From NCBI GenBank assembly GCA_963597355.1, contig CAVBPR010000018.1, forward strand, positions 1-64,000: DNA of 64,000 bases, given 5' to 3'. The position numbers and the translations under genes were made by a program. The notes under the pieces are model-generated. The model saw nothing but the letters and a program-made list of their open reading frames with translations, did not search any database and had not been told where the DNA came from. Below are positions 9,610 to 19,330 of the stretch, one piece after another. Source of the stretch: UMGS1766 sp963597355. GTDB taxonomy: Bacteria; Bacillota; Clostridia; Oscillospirales; Oscillospiraceae. The stretch's first letter is position 1, and each line of letters opens with the position of its first letter.

Positions 9610-10920
9610 ATGAAAAAGGCAAAAAAATGGATTTCGTTCCTTTGTGCTCTCGCCATTGCGGCCTCCGTCGCAGCACCTCAAACGGTGCTGGCGGCGGATA
9701 CCGCCGCCGGCGGTGCCAGCGAATACGTCTACACCATCAACGTCAAGGTCAATAATCCCTGCAACACCAGGAGCATGAGCAAGGACGACGTAAACGTTCT
9801 GTATTTTGACTATTACTACAACGGTCAGAACGGATTTCAGAGCGAGACAAAGCAAACCTTCGACATGTCCTGGAACGGCAGCAGCAACAACAATGCGGAT
9901 TTTCTGTCCCAGCAGTTTATGCGGCCCAATGACGATTCCTACAACACGAGCTTTGACGTAACGCTTCCCGGTAAGCTGAGCAAGATTTACATCAAGCTGA
10001 ATATGGACGGCGGCGAGCGCTTATCCTTTTCCATTGAGAGCATTTACTGCAACGGCATGAGAATCAACAGCAACACGGACTATGTTTCCTCTGCCTATTA
10101 CGATTCCACGGCGACGGTGTATTGCTCCATGGACAAGTCGGTCATCGACGAGGCAAATTCCCCCTACTTTCAGGAACATGAGGGATTCGGACTTTCGGAA
10201 AAGACGGTGACCAGCCTTGCCAGTGAGCTGGGCGACGGGGCAAGCTATGCAGGCCAGTTCAAGGATCAGTATAACGCGGTAATTGATATGGCAGTGCTGA
10301 AAAACTGTGTGGAGTCATCGGACGGGGACATCAATCAGTCCTATGCCCATTATGATGAAGAGAGCATGTATCAATATACCTTCTATTTCAATGTGGAAAA
10401 CCCCATCAATCTGACCAATGCGGATTATGATGAAGTGGAGACCTTCTACTTTGAGATCAGCTATATTGATCAGAACGGCTACGGAACGGAAAAAAGCTAT
10501 AAGCTGGACATGGCTTACAATTCCGGACTGAAGCGAAACCTGAATCAAAAGTATCTGAGTTATTTTGAGCGCAACGATGATAACAGCTATAACACCCACT
10601 TCTCCCTGTGGGTGCCGGGAATGATCACCCAGGTCAAGTGCAAGCTCAATATGAGCGGCGAGAAGCTGGTGGTCAATTTTGAAAAGATCACCCTGGGTTC
10701 CATTGCGGTCAACACGGATCGGGATTACGTTTCCTCGAAATATTACGACTCGGACGCAACGATTCCCTGCAGCGTTCCCGCATCCCGGATTGCGGTAGAC
10801 CAGGCAAATCTTCCGGCGGATTATACCACAGAGCTGAAGGATCAATACGGCGCTGTTGTGTCGGAGACCCTGTTCAATTACGCAAAAGCAGACGCGCAGA
10901 AGTTCTTGTACCGTTCCTGA
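9610..10920 (+). CDS. Secreted two-repeat protein, last gene of surface operon
   Basis: It starts three bases after the previous stop with AAGGA upstream. Residues 1-29 are a signal peptide (MKKAKKWISFLCALAIAAS, cleavage after VLA). The mature part is two copies of a repeat of about 185 residues. Both contain a V-N/E-NP strand, FYF/FDYYY, a DDSYNT or DNSYNT motif, KLNM and a DYVSS-YYDS block, then a spacer with QDQYN- or KDQYG-like sequence. There is no membrane anchor, LPXTG motif or S-layer domain, so it is probably released or held by its operon partners. The second copy ends abruptly at FLYRS, shorter than a full spacer, so mild C-terminal truncation is possible. The family is not recognised. 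Confidence 0.85.
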   Translation: MKKAKKWISFLCALAIAASVAAPQTVLAADTAAGGASEYVYTINVKVNNPCNTRSMSKDDVNVLYFDYYYNGQNGFQSETKQTFDMSWNGSSNNNADFLSQQFMRPNDDSYNTSFDVTLPGKLSKIYIKLNMDGGERLSFSIESIYCNGMRINSNTDYVSSAYYDSTATVYCSMDKSVIDEANSPYFQEHEGFGLSEKTVTSLASELGDGASYAGQFKDQYNAVIDMAVLKNCVESSDGDINQSYAHYDEESMYQYTFYFNVENPINLTNADYDEVETFYFEISYIDQNGYGTEKSYKLDMAYNSGLKRNLNQKYLSYFERNDDNSYNTHFSLWVPGMITQVKCKLNMSGEKLVVNFEKITLGSIAVNTDRDYVSSKYYDSDATIPCSVPASRIAVDQANLPADYTTELKDQYGAVVSETLFNYAKADAQKFLYRS

Positions 10921-10973
10921 ATGGTTCCGCAAAGGGAATCCTGACGGGACGTACGCAGAACAGAGCGAAAAAG

Positions 10974-11020
10974 CCCCGGAGCACATCAGGTTACCTTGGT
11001 GTGCTCCGGGGTTTACTTTT
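10974..11020 (+). terminator. Rho-independent terminator of the surface operon
   Basis: An 11-bp stem (CCCCGGAGCAC at 10974-10984 with its complement at 11001-11011) is followed by TTTACTTTT. It closes the plus-strand operon that runs from the left edge. Confidence 0.85.
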
Positions 11021-11061
11021 AGGAGAATCAATGAGATAAAAATAGGATAGATCAAATGGAC

Positions 11062-11376
11062 TTATCCAAACAATACCTCAATTTCAGATTCCGCATCATA
11101 GATTGACATGCCTTCGAAAATTTTTGCAGCTTCAAATTTATGAACACATTCTTCAAAATCTTTCCCGTCAAAAATGTGTGTTTGCACAAGTCGATCCAGC
11201 GAGGTATTCGATGGATCAGGACGATCGTACTCGTTGATACGCAATTCTGTTTTTTTCTGCGCCTGGTTGTACACAGATTCCAGAAAATAAAACTTGTTCC
11301 GAAAAATAAATTCCTTCTCAGGTCCGCCCATAGTTAGAAGGTCATCAATGAATTCAGTAACTGTGTTTCCTTTCAT
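11062..11376 (-). CDS. Small acidic hypothetical protein, 104 aa
   Basis: ATG at 11376 has a GGGGGTGAG ribosome site. The product is soluble and acidic (begins MKGNTVTEFIDDLL, ends ESEIEVLFG) with no signal peptide, membrane segment or recognised motif. It is third in a compact minus-strand unit: XRE repressor, 40-aa peptide and this gene, with gaps of only 4-5 bases. The unit is more AT-rich than its neighbours. The layout would fit a small toxin-antitoxin-like or element-borne module, but nothing in the sequence proves a toxin. Confidence 0.7.
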   Translation of the reverse strand: MKGNTVTEFIDDLLTMGGPEKEFIFRNKFYFLESVYNQAQKKTELRINEYDRPDPSNTSLDRLVQTHIFDGKDFEECVHKFEAAKIFEGMSIYDAESEIEVLFG

Positions 11377-11380
11377 TATC

Positions 11381-11503
11381 TCACCCCCACGAAGATCGTT
11401 TTATATTTCTCGTAATATGGATTGCCCGGTCCGATTGAATATTTTTCAGCGTCCTTATGCCATTTACCACCTTTTTAAAATCTGGCTTTTCAGATGTGGG
11501 CAT
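11381..11503 (-). CDS. 40-residue basic peptide in XRE operon
   Basis: An ATG at 11503 (minus) follows a strong GAGGAG site located at the end of the repressor gene, 5 bases past its stop. The product begins MPTSEKPDFKKVVNGIR and ends ITRNIKRSSWG. It is basic and hydrophilic, with no membrane segment. Its stop lies 4 bases before the next gene. The tight spacing and good ribosome site argue that it is translated. No family is recognised. Confidence 0.6.
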   Translation of the reverse strand: MPTSEKPDFKKVVNGIRTLKNIQSDRAIHITRNIKRSSWG

Positions 11504-11508
11504 GCGGA

Positions 11509-11856
11509 TCACTCCTCTAGGTCATCATCGAAAAGATCATCGAACACAGCCTTCAGTATTCTTTCGGCTTTTTTCAACTGCTGCTGATCCAATTTTTGAA
11601 GATTTCTCTGTAGATATTGTAATTCTTCATTGCCTGTTGATTCTGGCGAAGATGCATTGCTGTTGCCGAGCAAATAATCTGTTGTTGTGTTTAATGCCTG
11701 TGCGATTCTTTTTAAAACGTCACTTCGCGGGGTTCGAATTCCTTTTATGTAATAAGACATGGCAGATTCTGTGACACCTGCTTTTGCTGCTAATTCCTTT
11801 TGACTAAACTGATTTTCTAGCATCAAAGAAGCTATTCGATCACTGAAGATTGACAT
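11509..11856 (-). CDS. XRE-family (Cro/CI-type) transcriptional regulator
   Basis: A start at 11856 (MSIFSDRIASLMLEN) has AAGGAGT eight bases upstream; the longer reading from 11910 would run over the promoter. Residues 5-62 form a classic XRE helix-turn-helix (FSQKELAAKAGVTESAMSYYIKG, then PRSDVLKRIAQALNTTTDYLLG). A short Ser-rich linker follows, then a helical, highly acidic tail (LKKAERILKAVFDDLFDDD) likely used for dimerisation or partner binding. It heads a three-gene minus-strand operon and is preceded by a near-consensus promoter, so it probably represses itself and the two small genes behind it. Confidence 0.9.
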   Translation of the reverse strand: MSIFSDRIASLMLENQFSQKELAAKAGVTESAMSYYIKGIRTPRSDVLKRIAQALNTTTDYLLGNSNASSPESTGNEELQYLQRNLQKLDQQQLKKAERILKAVFDDLFDDDLEE

Positions 11857-11900
11857 TGATTCAACGACTCCTTTTGGTAAAATTGGATTTAATTTACATA

Positions 11901-11929
11901 AGTGTAGCAAATGATTACAACTATGTCAA
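11901..11929 (-). promoter_or_regulatory. Promoter of the XRE operon
   Basis: On the minus strand TTGACA (11929-11924), a 17-base spacer and TACACT (11906-11901) form a near-perfect sigma-A promoter 45 bases upstream of the XRE start. Confidence 0.8.
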
Positions 11930-12115
11930 GTCTATGATACTAGATATTCTTGCTAAAGAATCAAAAATGCATATATGTAGATGTTTATGCAAAAACTAAT
12001 CAACAAGTTTGAATTTTGCTTCAGGTAGATAATTTTGCGACGAAAAGCTGTTTCAAATTTACCGCTACAAAAAGGGAAAACCCATCATTTTTAATGCTTT
12101 CCATTGGTAACTTAC

Positions 12116-12144
12116 TTGACGAAATGCCCAAAGACTAGTACAAT
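12116..12144 (+). promoter_or_regulatory. Strong promoter upstream of rny
   Basis: TTGACG (12116-12121), a 17-base spacer and TACAAT (12139-12144). Transcription should start near 12151, leaving about 300 bases of untranslated RNA before the rny start at 12457. Confidence 0.75.
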
Positions 12145-12150
12145 AGTTGA

Positions 12151-12366
12151 GGATACATTCGGAGAACTGTGGTGTTCCTCCTTTGATATAAAGTTCATTT
12201 TCATACGCATAGACTGCAGAACCTGCCCTTTGGAGAAAAGGTGGGTTTCTGTCCTTTTGCTGTTTTGCAACTGAATTTCCGTCACTGGAATACCCTTAAG
12301 GGCTGTTTTCCACTGATCCTTCGCGCTTTGCGGGAGTGTCTGTATCCCACAGGGTGCATTTTTTTG
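12151..12366 (+). ncRNA. Candidate structured RNA or long leader of rny
   Basis: Between a strong promoter and rny lies about 300 bases with no plausible gene. An outer stem CTGTGG (12167-12172) pairs with CCACAG (12347-12352), with a second CTCC/GGAG pairing inside. A well-formed hairpin occupies 12217-12251 (CAGAACC...GGTTTCTG with an inner CCTTT/AAAGG). The outer stem is soon followed by seven Ts (12359-12365). The size of about 200 bases and the long closed rod recall 6S RNA, but the ends do not pair fully, so a regulatory leader of rny is equally possible. Confidence 0.35.
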
Positions 12367-12456
12367 CGCAATTTTCCCATCGAAACGAATTTTAAACGGC
12401 ATAAAAAGCCAAACCGTACCATCAACCAACATCCAATCACACACAGGAGGTGTAAT

Positions 12457-13998
12457 ATGGCAGTAATTATCGCAATTCTTGTCGGCGTTGTCTGTCTGCT
12501 CGTCGGACTTGCCGTCGGCTTCCAGCTGCGCAAGCAGGCCGCAGAGAAGGAAATTGGCTCCGCCGAGGAGGAAGCCACCCGCATTGTCAACGTGGCCATC
12601 AAGGAGGCAGAGAGCAAGAAGCGGGAAATGGTTCTGGAAGCTCAGGAGAGCATTCAGAAGGAACGCACGGATCTGGACGCAGAAATCCGGGAGCGCCGGG
12701 CAGATCTGCAGAAGCAGGAGCGGCGTCTGCGCCAGAAGGAAGACAATCTGGACCGGAAGACCGACTCCATCGAAAAGAAAGAGGAAAAACTCCAGTCCCG
12801 TCTGGCGGCTGCGGAGCGTACCCGGGAAGAAGTGGAGCAGATCAAGGTCAGCCAGATGGAAAAGCTGGAGGAGCTCAGCGGTCTCACCGCCGAGGAAGCC
12901 AAGGCCTACATGATCGATCAGCTGGCGGATGCAGTTACCCATGAGCAGGCAGTCAAGCTGAAAGAGATTCAGAGCAAGTACAAGGAAGAGGCGGAAACCT
13001 ATGCCCGGGAGCAGATTGCCCTGGCCATTCAGCGCTGCGCCGCCGACCATGTGGCGGAGACCACCGTTTCCGTGGTTTCCCTGCCCAACGACGAAATGAA
13101 GGGCCGCATCATCGGCCGCGAAGGCCGCAACATCCGCACGCTGGAGACCCTTACCGGCGCGGAGCTCATCATCGATGACACACCGGAAGCAATCACAATT
13201 TCCTGCTTTGATCCGGTGCGCCGGGAGATTACCCGCATCGCTCTGGAGCGGTTGATCACTGACGGCCGCATCCACCCTGCCCGCATTGAGGAAATGGTGG
13301 AGAAGGCAAAGCGGGAAGTGGAGTCCACCATCAAGGCAGAAGGTGAGCGGGCGGTTCTGGAAACCAACGTTCACGGTCTGCATCCGGAGCTGGTGAAGCT
13401 GCTGGGTCGTCAGCACTACCGCACCAGCTATGGCCAGAACGTGCTGAGCCACTCCATCGAGGTCAGCCATCTGGCAGGACTGCTGGCAGCCGAGCTGGGC
13501 GCCGACGTGACCATGGCCAAGCGGGCCGGTTTGCTCCATGACCTGGGCAAGAGCGTTGATCATGAGATCGAGGGAAGCCATGTTCAGATCGGTGTGGATC
13601 TGGCGCGCCGCTACAAAGAGAGCGAAGAAGTGGTCCACGCCATTGCCGCCCACCACAACGACATCGAGCCCCAGACCATCGTTGCCTGTCTGGTGCAGGC
13701 AGCCGATGCAATTTCTGCCGCCCGTCCCGGTGCACGCCGCGAGAACGTGGAGAACTACATCAAGCGCCTGGAGAAGCTGGAGGAGATCTCTACTTCCTTC
13801 AAGGGCGTGGAAAAGGCCTATGCCATTCAGGCCGGCCGGGAGATCCGCATTATGGTCAAGCCCGAGGAAGTGGGAGAAGACCGCATGGTGCTTCTGGCCC
13901 GGGAGATTGCCAACAAGATCGAGGAAGAGATGGAATATCCCGGCCAGATCAAGGTCAATCTGATCCGCGAGACCAAGGCAGTGGATTACGCAAAGTAA
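12457..13998 (+). CDS. rny: Ribonuclease Y
   Basis: ATG 12457 is chosen because AGGAGG lies 7 bases upstream and it gives the usual N-terminal membrane anchor (VIIAILVGVVCLLVGLAVG). Of the 513 residues, a long charged coiled coil covers about 30-200, a KH RNA-binding domain carries GREGRNIRTLE near 220, and an HD phosphohydrolase domain carries HSIEVSHLAG and HDLGKSVDHE (metal-binding HD) near 335-375. This is the full domain order and length of the family. RNase Y is a membrane-attached endonuclease that starts mRNA decay in many Firmicutes. The gene is monocistronic here, with its own promoter, long leader and terminator. Confidence 0.97.
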   Translation: MAVIIAILVGVVCLLVGLAVGFQLRKQAAEKEIGSAEEEATRIVNVAIKEAESKKREMVLEAQESIQKERTDLDAEIRERRADLQKQERRLRQKEDNLDRKTDSIEKKEEKLQSRLAAAERTREEVEQIKVSQMEKLEELSGLTAEEAKAYMIDQLADAVTHEQAVKLKEIQSKYKEEAETYAREQIALAIQRCAADHVAETTVSVVSLPNDEMKGRIIGREGRNIRTLETLTGAELIIDDTPEAITISCFDPVRREITRIALERLITDGRIHPARIEEMVEKAKREVESTIKAEGERAVLETNVHGLHPELVKLLGRQHYRTSYGQNVLSHSIEVSHLAGLLAAELGADVTMAKRAGLLHDLGKSVDHEIEGSHVQIGVDLARRYKESEEVVHAIAAHHNDIEPQTIVACLVQAADAISAARPGARRENVENYIKRLEKLEEISTSFKGVEKAYAIQAGREIRIMVKPEEVGEDRMVLLAREIANKIEEEMEYPGQIKVNLIRETKAVDYAK

Positions 13999-14014
13999 AT
14001 CAAACGGAACATAT

Positions 14015-14050
14015 ATCCGGCAGGGTTTTCACTCTGCCGGATTGTTTTTA
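14015..14050 (+). terminator. Terminator of rny
   Basis: Stem ATCCGGCAG (14015-14023) with CTGCCGGAT (14034-14042), followed by TGTTTTTA. Confidence 0.85.
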
Positions 14051-14060
14051 AAAGCAATGC

Positions 14061-14100
14061 AAAAAGCCGGACTTTGGAAATCTCCAGAGTCCGGCTTTTG
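14061..14100 (-). terminator. Terminator of the minus-strand membrane protein gene
   Basis: Stem AAAAGCCGGACT/AGTCCGGCTTTT around 14062-14099. Read on the minus strand, the stem ends in a T-run just past the stop at 14110. Confidence 0.8.
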
Positions 14101-14109
14101 TTTTGTCTG

Positions 14110-14883
14110 TTATTCGGTTTTTTTCGCCTCTGCGGTAATGAGCATGCACCGCTGGAGCATCCAGAGGGCAATGCCGATCAAAAGCAGAACTTCGGAAACG
14201 CCTTCCGCATCCGGCAGCGCCAGAAGGGCGTAGATTCCGGCCGTCAGGGTTGCCCATAGGGTACGGACGGGGTGAGGATTGTCAAAGGCGTAGCTGGCCT
14301 GATGATAGAGGGCCAGAACACAGGCCATCAGGCAGATCAGCATCCAGCAATAATGGGTTACCACCGGGTCCCGGGAGTTGTTCTGATAAAAGATGACCAG
14401 GGCCAGACAACCGGCAAAGCCGGGAATCAGGGGGTACGGCTGGTTATGGCAGTGATCCACCGGCTCCTGACCGGTCAGGGACATCCATACCATGCACAGC
14501 GAACCGATCAGCATCAATCCGTTGATGGCGGCAACCGGCCAGGTGGCTCCGTGACCGATCACCAGACCGACGTTGCCGATCAGCCGCAGGAAACTGCCCA
14601 CGGACAGAATAATCGCCGCCGCAGTACCCAGCCGCCCCATGGGGCGGGTAAGGCCGGAATAGAGATCCCCGATGCCGGAGGCCTTTTTCTCCAACAGAAT
14701 CGCAAATGCCAGAGCCAGAAAGGGAATCGCAATGGCGTAGGCAATTAGAACGATCAGAGAGACCGAGCCGGAAATCGTCAGATTGGTGGAAGGTTCGTAT
14801 GCGGTTTTCTGTGTCCAGAGCCGCAGACCGGTTCCAATCAGACCGGCGCACAGCAGCCCCAGTCCGGTGAGTTTGCTCTTCAT
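14110..14883 (-). CDS. Polytopic membrane protein of unknown function, 257 aa
   Basis: The start at 14883 has AGGAAG upstream. The product is almost entirely hydrophobic, with about seven predicted membrane segments (first near residues 5-20, last near 230-250). Two conserved-looking polar stretches lie in loops (ARG/LTRPMGRLG near 80 and EPVDHCHNQPYPLIPG near 145). No transporter signature or enzyme motif is recognised. It stands alone on the minus strand between two plus-strand housekeeping genes, facing rny with its own terminator. Confidence 0.8.
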   Translation of the reverse strand: MKSKLTGLGLLCAGLIGTGLRLWTQKTAYEPSTNLTISGSVSLIVLIAYAIAIPFLALAFAILLEKKASGIGDLYSGLTRPMGRLGTAAAIILSVGSFLRLIGNVGLVIGHGATWPVAAINGLMLIGSLCMVWMSLTGQEPVDHCHNQPYPLIPGFAGCLALVIFYQNNSRDPVVTHYCWMLICLMACVLALYHQASYAFDNPHPVRTLWATLTAGIYALLALPDAEGVSEVLLLIGIALWMLQRCMLITAEAKKTE

Positions 14884-15179
14884 TGTGCCACTTACTTCCT
14901 GTTTGTAGTTGTTATGTGCTCTTATTCTACACGATTTTCCGCCACTTGTCAGCTGTTTTGGTTGCCTTTAGGGGAATTTTTCAAAAATATTCGAATCTTT
15001 TAACCGATCCGACGGGTCGGCGGCAAAGCCGGAAGGAACAGAAAACCTTGGATTTTCCTTGCGTTCGGCAAAAGCAGGAGAAACAAAACCCGGTTAATTT
15101 GCATTTTTTTAACGAAAAGCTTGCAGGAATAGAATGCGTTCTAGAATTGCATCGGATAGCGGAACATCCGCTCAATTCG

Positions 15180-15208
15180 TTGACTTTGCAAGGTTGACGT
15201 TATATAAT
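15180..15208 (+). promoter_or_regulatory. Promoter of citrate synthase
   Basis: TTGACT (15180-15185), a 17-base spacer and TATAAT (15203-15208), 45 bases before the start codon. The rest of the 14884-15252 gap shows no gene or other recognisable element apart from a short CCGACGGGTCGG hairpin near 15006. Confidence 0.85.
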
Positions 15209-15252
15209 GTGGAAAAAAGGAAGAATCCAGTATGGAAAGGGGTATTTGACCC

Positions 15253-16632
15253 ATGCAAGATGAGAAATGCTTTCATTCAAAAGCGGAAGCAGACGCTTTC
15301 CTGAGCAGTCTGACCGGAGAGTATCGTGAGCTCAACCACATCAATCCGGAGTTATATACCGCCAGTGGCGTCAAGCGGGGCCTGCGCAATGCCGACGGCA
15401 CCGGCGTTATGGCCGGCCTGACCCAGATCGGTTCGGTTCAGGGTTATTATATGGAAGACGGCGAGCGGGTGCCGATGCCCGGCCGCCTGATTTATCGTGG
15501 CATCAACGTGGAGGATCTGATTCGCGGCTTCGTCAGCGAGCACCGGTTTGGATTTGAAGAGACCGCATTTCTTCTGCTGCTGGGCCGCCTGCCCAACCAG
15601 ACGGAGCTGGCCCAATTCACCGAATTGCTCAGCGAAATGCGTTCTCTGCCGCCGATGTTCACCGAGGACATGATTTTAAAGGCTCCCTCTAAGAACGTGA
15701 TGAACAAAATTGCCCGCAGTGTGCTGGCTCTTTACTCCTATGATGACGATGCGGAGATTATGACGCTGGAAAACGAAATGCGTCAGGCGGTGGCGCTGAT
15801 TGCCCGCACGCCGATGATCGTGGCTCACGCCTATGCGGCAAAACGCTGTTACTTCGACGGAAAATCCCTCTACCTCCATCGGGCGCAGCCGGAATTGTCT
15901 ACAGCGGAGAATTTCCTCTATGCCATTCGCAGCGATAATCAGTTCACCGAGAGCGAGGCGCGGCTGCTGGATCTGTGTCTGGTGCTCCATGCGGAGCACG
16001 GCGGCGGCAACAACAGCGCCTTTACCTGCCGCGTGGTGTCCTCTTCTCATACGGACTTTTATTCCTGCATTGCGGCGGCCGTCGGCTCTCTGAAGGGCGC
16101 CCGCCACGGCGGCGCCAATATCCGGGCCAAGCAGATGCTGGATGTGGTGCGCAGCGAAGTGAAGGACTGGAAGGACGACGACGAAATCTCCCATGTGCTG
16201 GCCCGCATCCTTCGGGGCGAGTTGGGGGACGGAAGTGGTCTTATTTACGGCATGGGTCACGCAATTTACACCATGAGCGACCCGAGAGCCGTTGTGCTCC
16301 GTCAATTTGCCCGCACGCTGGCAGAGGAAAAGGGCATGACCGACAAGCTGGATCTGGTGGAGTCGGTGGAGCGGCTGGCGCCGAAGGTGTTCAGCTCGGT
16401 CACCGGCAGCAGCAAGATGATCTGCGCTAACGTGGATCTGTTCTCCGGCTTTGTCTATGAAATGCTGGGTATTCCGGAAGAGTTGTACACGCCTCTGTTC
16501 GCCACTGCCCGTATGGTGGGCTGGTGCGCCCACCATTTGGAGGAGGTCTACTCCCCCGGCAACAAGATCATCCGTCCGGCCTACAAGGCGGTTGCGCCCA
16601 AGCGCCCCTTCGTGCCCCTGGCGCAGCGTTAA
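15253..16632 (+). CDS. gltA: Citrate synthase
   Basis: The 459-residue product condenses acetyl-CoA and oxaloacetate to citrate, feeding 2-oxoglutarate/glutamate synthesis in anaerobes with a partial TCA cycle. Recognised elements: an N-terminal extension typical of the long clostridial form, the HAEHGGGNNSAFT block holding the first catalytic His (about residue 250), GMGHAIYTMSDPRA with the second His (about 335), and NVDLFSGFVYEMLG with the catalytic Asp (about 397). GGAAAGGGG precedes ATG 15253. The gene has its own strong promoter and terminator. All expected active-site residues are present, so it should be an active Si-type enzyme. Confidence 0.95.
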   Translation: MQDEKCFHSKAEADAFLSSLTGEYRELNHINPELYTASGVKRGLRNADGTGVMAGLTQIGSVQGYYMEDGERVPMPGRLIYRGINVEDLIRGFVSEHRFGFEETAFLLLLGRLPNQTELAQFTELLSEMRSLPPMFTEDMILKAPSKNVMNKIARSVLALYSYDDDAEIMTLENEMRQAVALIARTPMIVAHAYAAKRCYFDGKSLYLHRAQPELSTAENFLYAIRSDNQFTESEARLLDLCLVLHAEHGGGNNSAFTCRVVSSSHTDFYSCIAAAVGSLKGARHGGANIRAKQMLDVVRSEVKDWKDDDEISHVLARILRGELGDGSGLIYGMGHAIYTMSDPRAVVLRQFARTLAEEKGMTDKLDLVESVERLAPKVFSSVTGSSKMICANVDLFSGFVYEMLGIPEELYTPLFATARMVGWCAHHLEEVYSPGNKIIRPAYKAVAPKRPFVPLAQR

Positions 16633-16652
16633 GACAATACTATATCTGGTGG

Positions 16653-16695
16653 CATCCGCGGGTCGGCGACAACAAGCAGACCCGCGGATGTTTTT
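16653..16695 (+). terminator. Terminator of citrate synthase
   Basis: Stem CATCCGCGGGTC (16653-16664) with GACCCGCGGATG (16679-16690), followed by TTTTTCC. Confidence 0.9.
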
Positions 16696-16727
16696 CCTCA
16701 TAAGCTGTGCGCAACCCTGTATATAAA

Positions 16728-16793
16728 TGTGGAAAACCCTGTGGGAAAGGTGGAAAACTATTGCAAAATAAGGGGAGCTGGGCTGTGGAAAAC
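16728..16793 (+). repeat. Three copies of a TGTGGAAAAC-like motif
   Basis: TGTGGAAAAC occurs at 16728-16737 and 16784-16793, with GGTGGAAAAC at 16749-16758 and TGTGGGAAA at 16740-16748. The core is one base away from the reverse complement of the DnaA box (TGTGGATAA). The surrounding 16696-16930 gap holds no gene. Confidence 0.3.
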
Positions 16794-16931
16794 GAAAGTC
16801 CGGCGATAAAATTGTTAACATAATGTAAAAACGGCGATCAGAAACGTTAAGGGGAGAAAAAACGCTTCCCACCGGTTGGAGAGGGAAACCCCATAAGGGA
16901 CGCTCCCTTGCCTTGTCCCCTCAAAAAAACA

Positions 16932-16960
16932 TTGACTTTTCAAGGTGGTGGTGTTATCAT
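16932..16960 (+). promoter_or_regulatory. Promoter of T-box/thrS transcript
   Basis: TTGACT (16932-16937), a 17-base spacer and TATCAT (16955-16960), just upstream of the T-box leader. Confidence 0.8.
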
Positions 16961-16966
16961 TGCCAC

Positions 16967-17219
16967 ACATTCGAACAGGCGTTGATGGGGACGAAACCGC
17001 AGAAAGGTCCGCAGAGAGAGGTGCCGCTGGCTGAAAGCACCTTGACTGGAGCGCGGCATAACCACCCCGGAGCTGCGCTGTGAAAAGCAGCGTCGTGTCC
17101 GCACGTTACAGCGGCAATCAAGCGGCTTGCGCAGGTTGCGCAGGCAAGCAGGGTGGAACCGTGAGATGCATTGTCATCCCACCCCTGACAAACGTTCAGG
17201 GGTGGGATGTTTCTTTTTT
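16967..17219 (+). promoter_or_regulatory. T-box riboswitch (threonine) in front of thrS
   Basis: The hallmark T-box sequence AGGGTGGAACCGTG lies at 17150-17163. It is followed by a strong terminator (CATCCCACCCCTGA stem at 17175-17188 with its complement near 17196-17209, then TTTCTTTTTT). Upstream, stem I contains an AGAGAG region and a specifier loop in which ACC (Thr codon) directly precedes CACCCC, which pairs with the GGGG near 16986. Uncharged tRNA-Thr should stabilise the antiterminator and switch on thrS. Confidence 0.93.
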
Positions 17220-17257
17220 CTCGCCCCAGCCGCAGACAGCATTGGAGGTATGCGATT

Positions 17258-19036
<1,779 letters not shown>

Positions 19037-19047
19037 GAAAACAGACA

Positions 19048-19308
19048 GGAGGCCGCGCCGCTGGCGCGACCTCCTTGAGATTGCCGAAAAACCCTCCGGG
19101 TTTTCCGACAAAAGGCCTGCAGTCTGCTGCGTGCATAATTTGTCCGTCTGTGACGAACAAATTCCACACTGGCAGCCTGAGAAGTATTTTCTCTCACGCA
19201 CATGTCGCGAGAGAAAATGATTTGATTTTTTTGCCGCCTGGGGGCGGCAAACTCTGCGAGGCTTTTTTGACACGCTGAGGGAGGCCGCGCCGCTGGCGCG
19301 ACCTCCTT
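19048..19308 (+). repeat. Hairpin-rich intergenic element bounded by identical 29-bp repeats
   Basis: An identical 29-base sequence occurs at 19048-19076 and 19280-19308, each copy itself a hairpin (GGAGG-GCGCC/GGCGC-CCTCC); the second ends in a T-run and can terminate transcription. Between them are at least four more hairpins: AAAACCC/GGGTTTT near 19090, TTGTCCGTC/GACGAACAA near 19140, ATTTTCTCTC/GAGAGAAAAT at about 19183-19218, and TGCCGCC/GGCGGCA near 19230. No open frame is plausible. It may be a non-autonomous repeat family or a duplicated terminator. Confidence 0.6.
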
Positions 19309-19330
19309 TTTTGAACGAGGAGGAATCCAT

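Noticed and set aside
7318..9855. Long minus-strand open frame (845 codons) opposite the giant surface gene
   Set aside because: It has no ribosome site, no signal or domain, an odd Val/Gly/Arg composition and lies fully opposite a well-formed repeat protein; it is a shadow frame caused by codon bias.
16805..16825. Possible Rex (redox) operator near AATTGTTAACATAATGT
   Set aside because: Only one good half-site; too degenerate to claim and common in AT-rich spacers.
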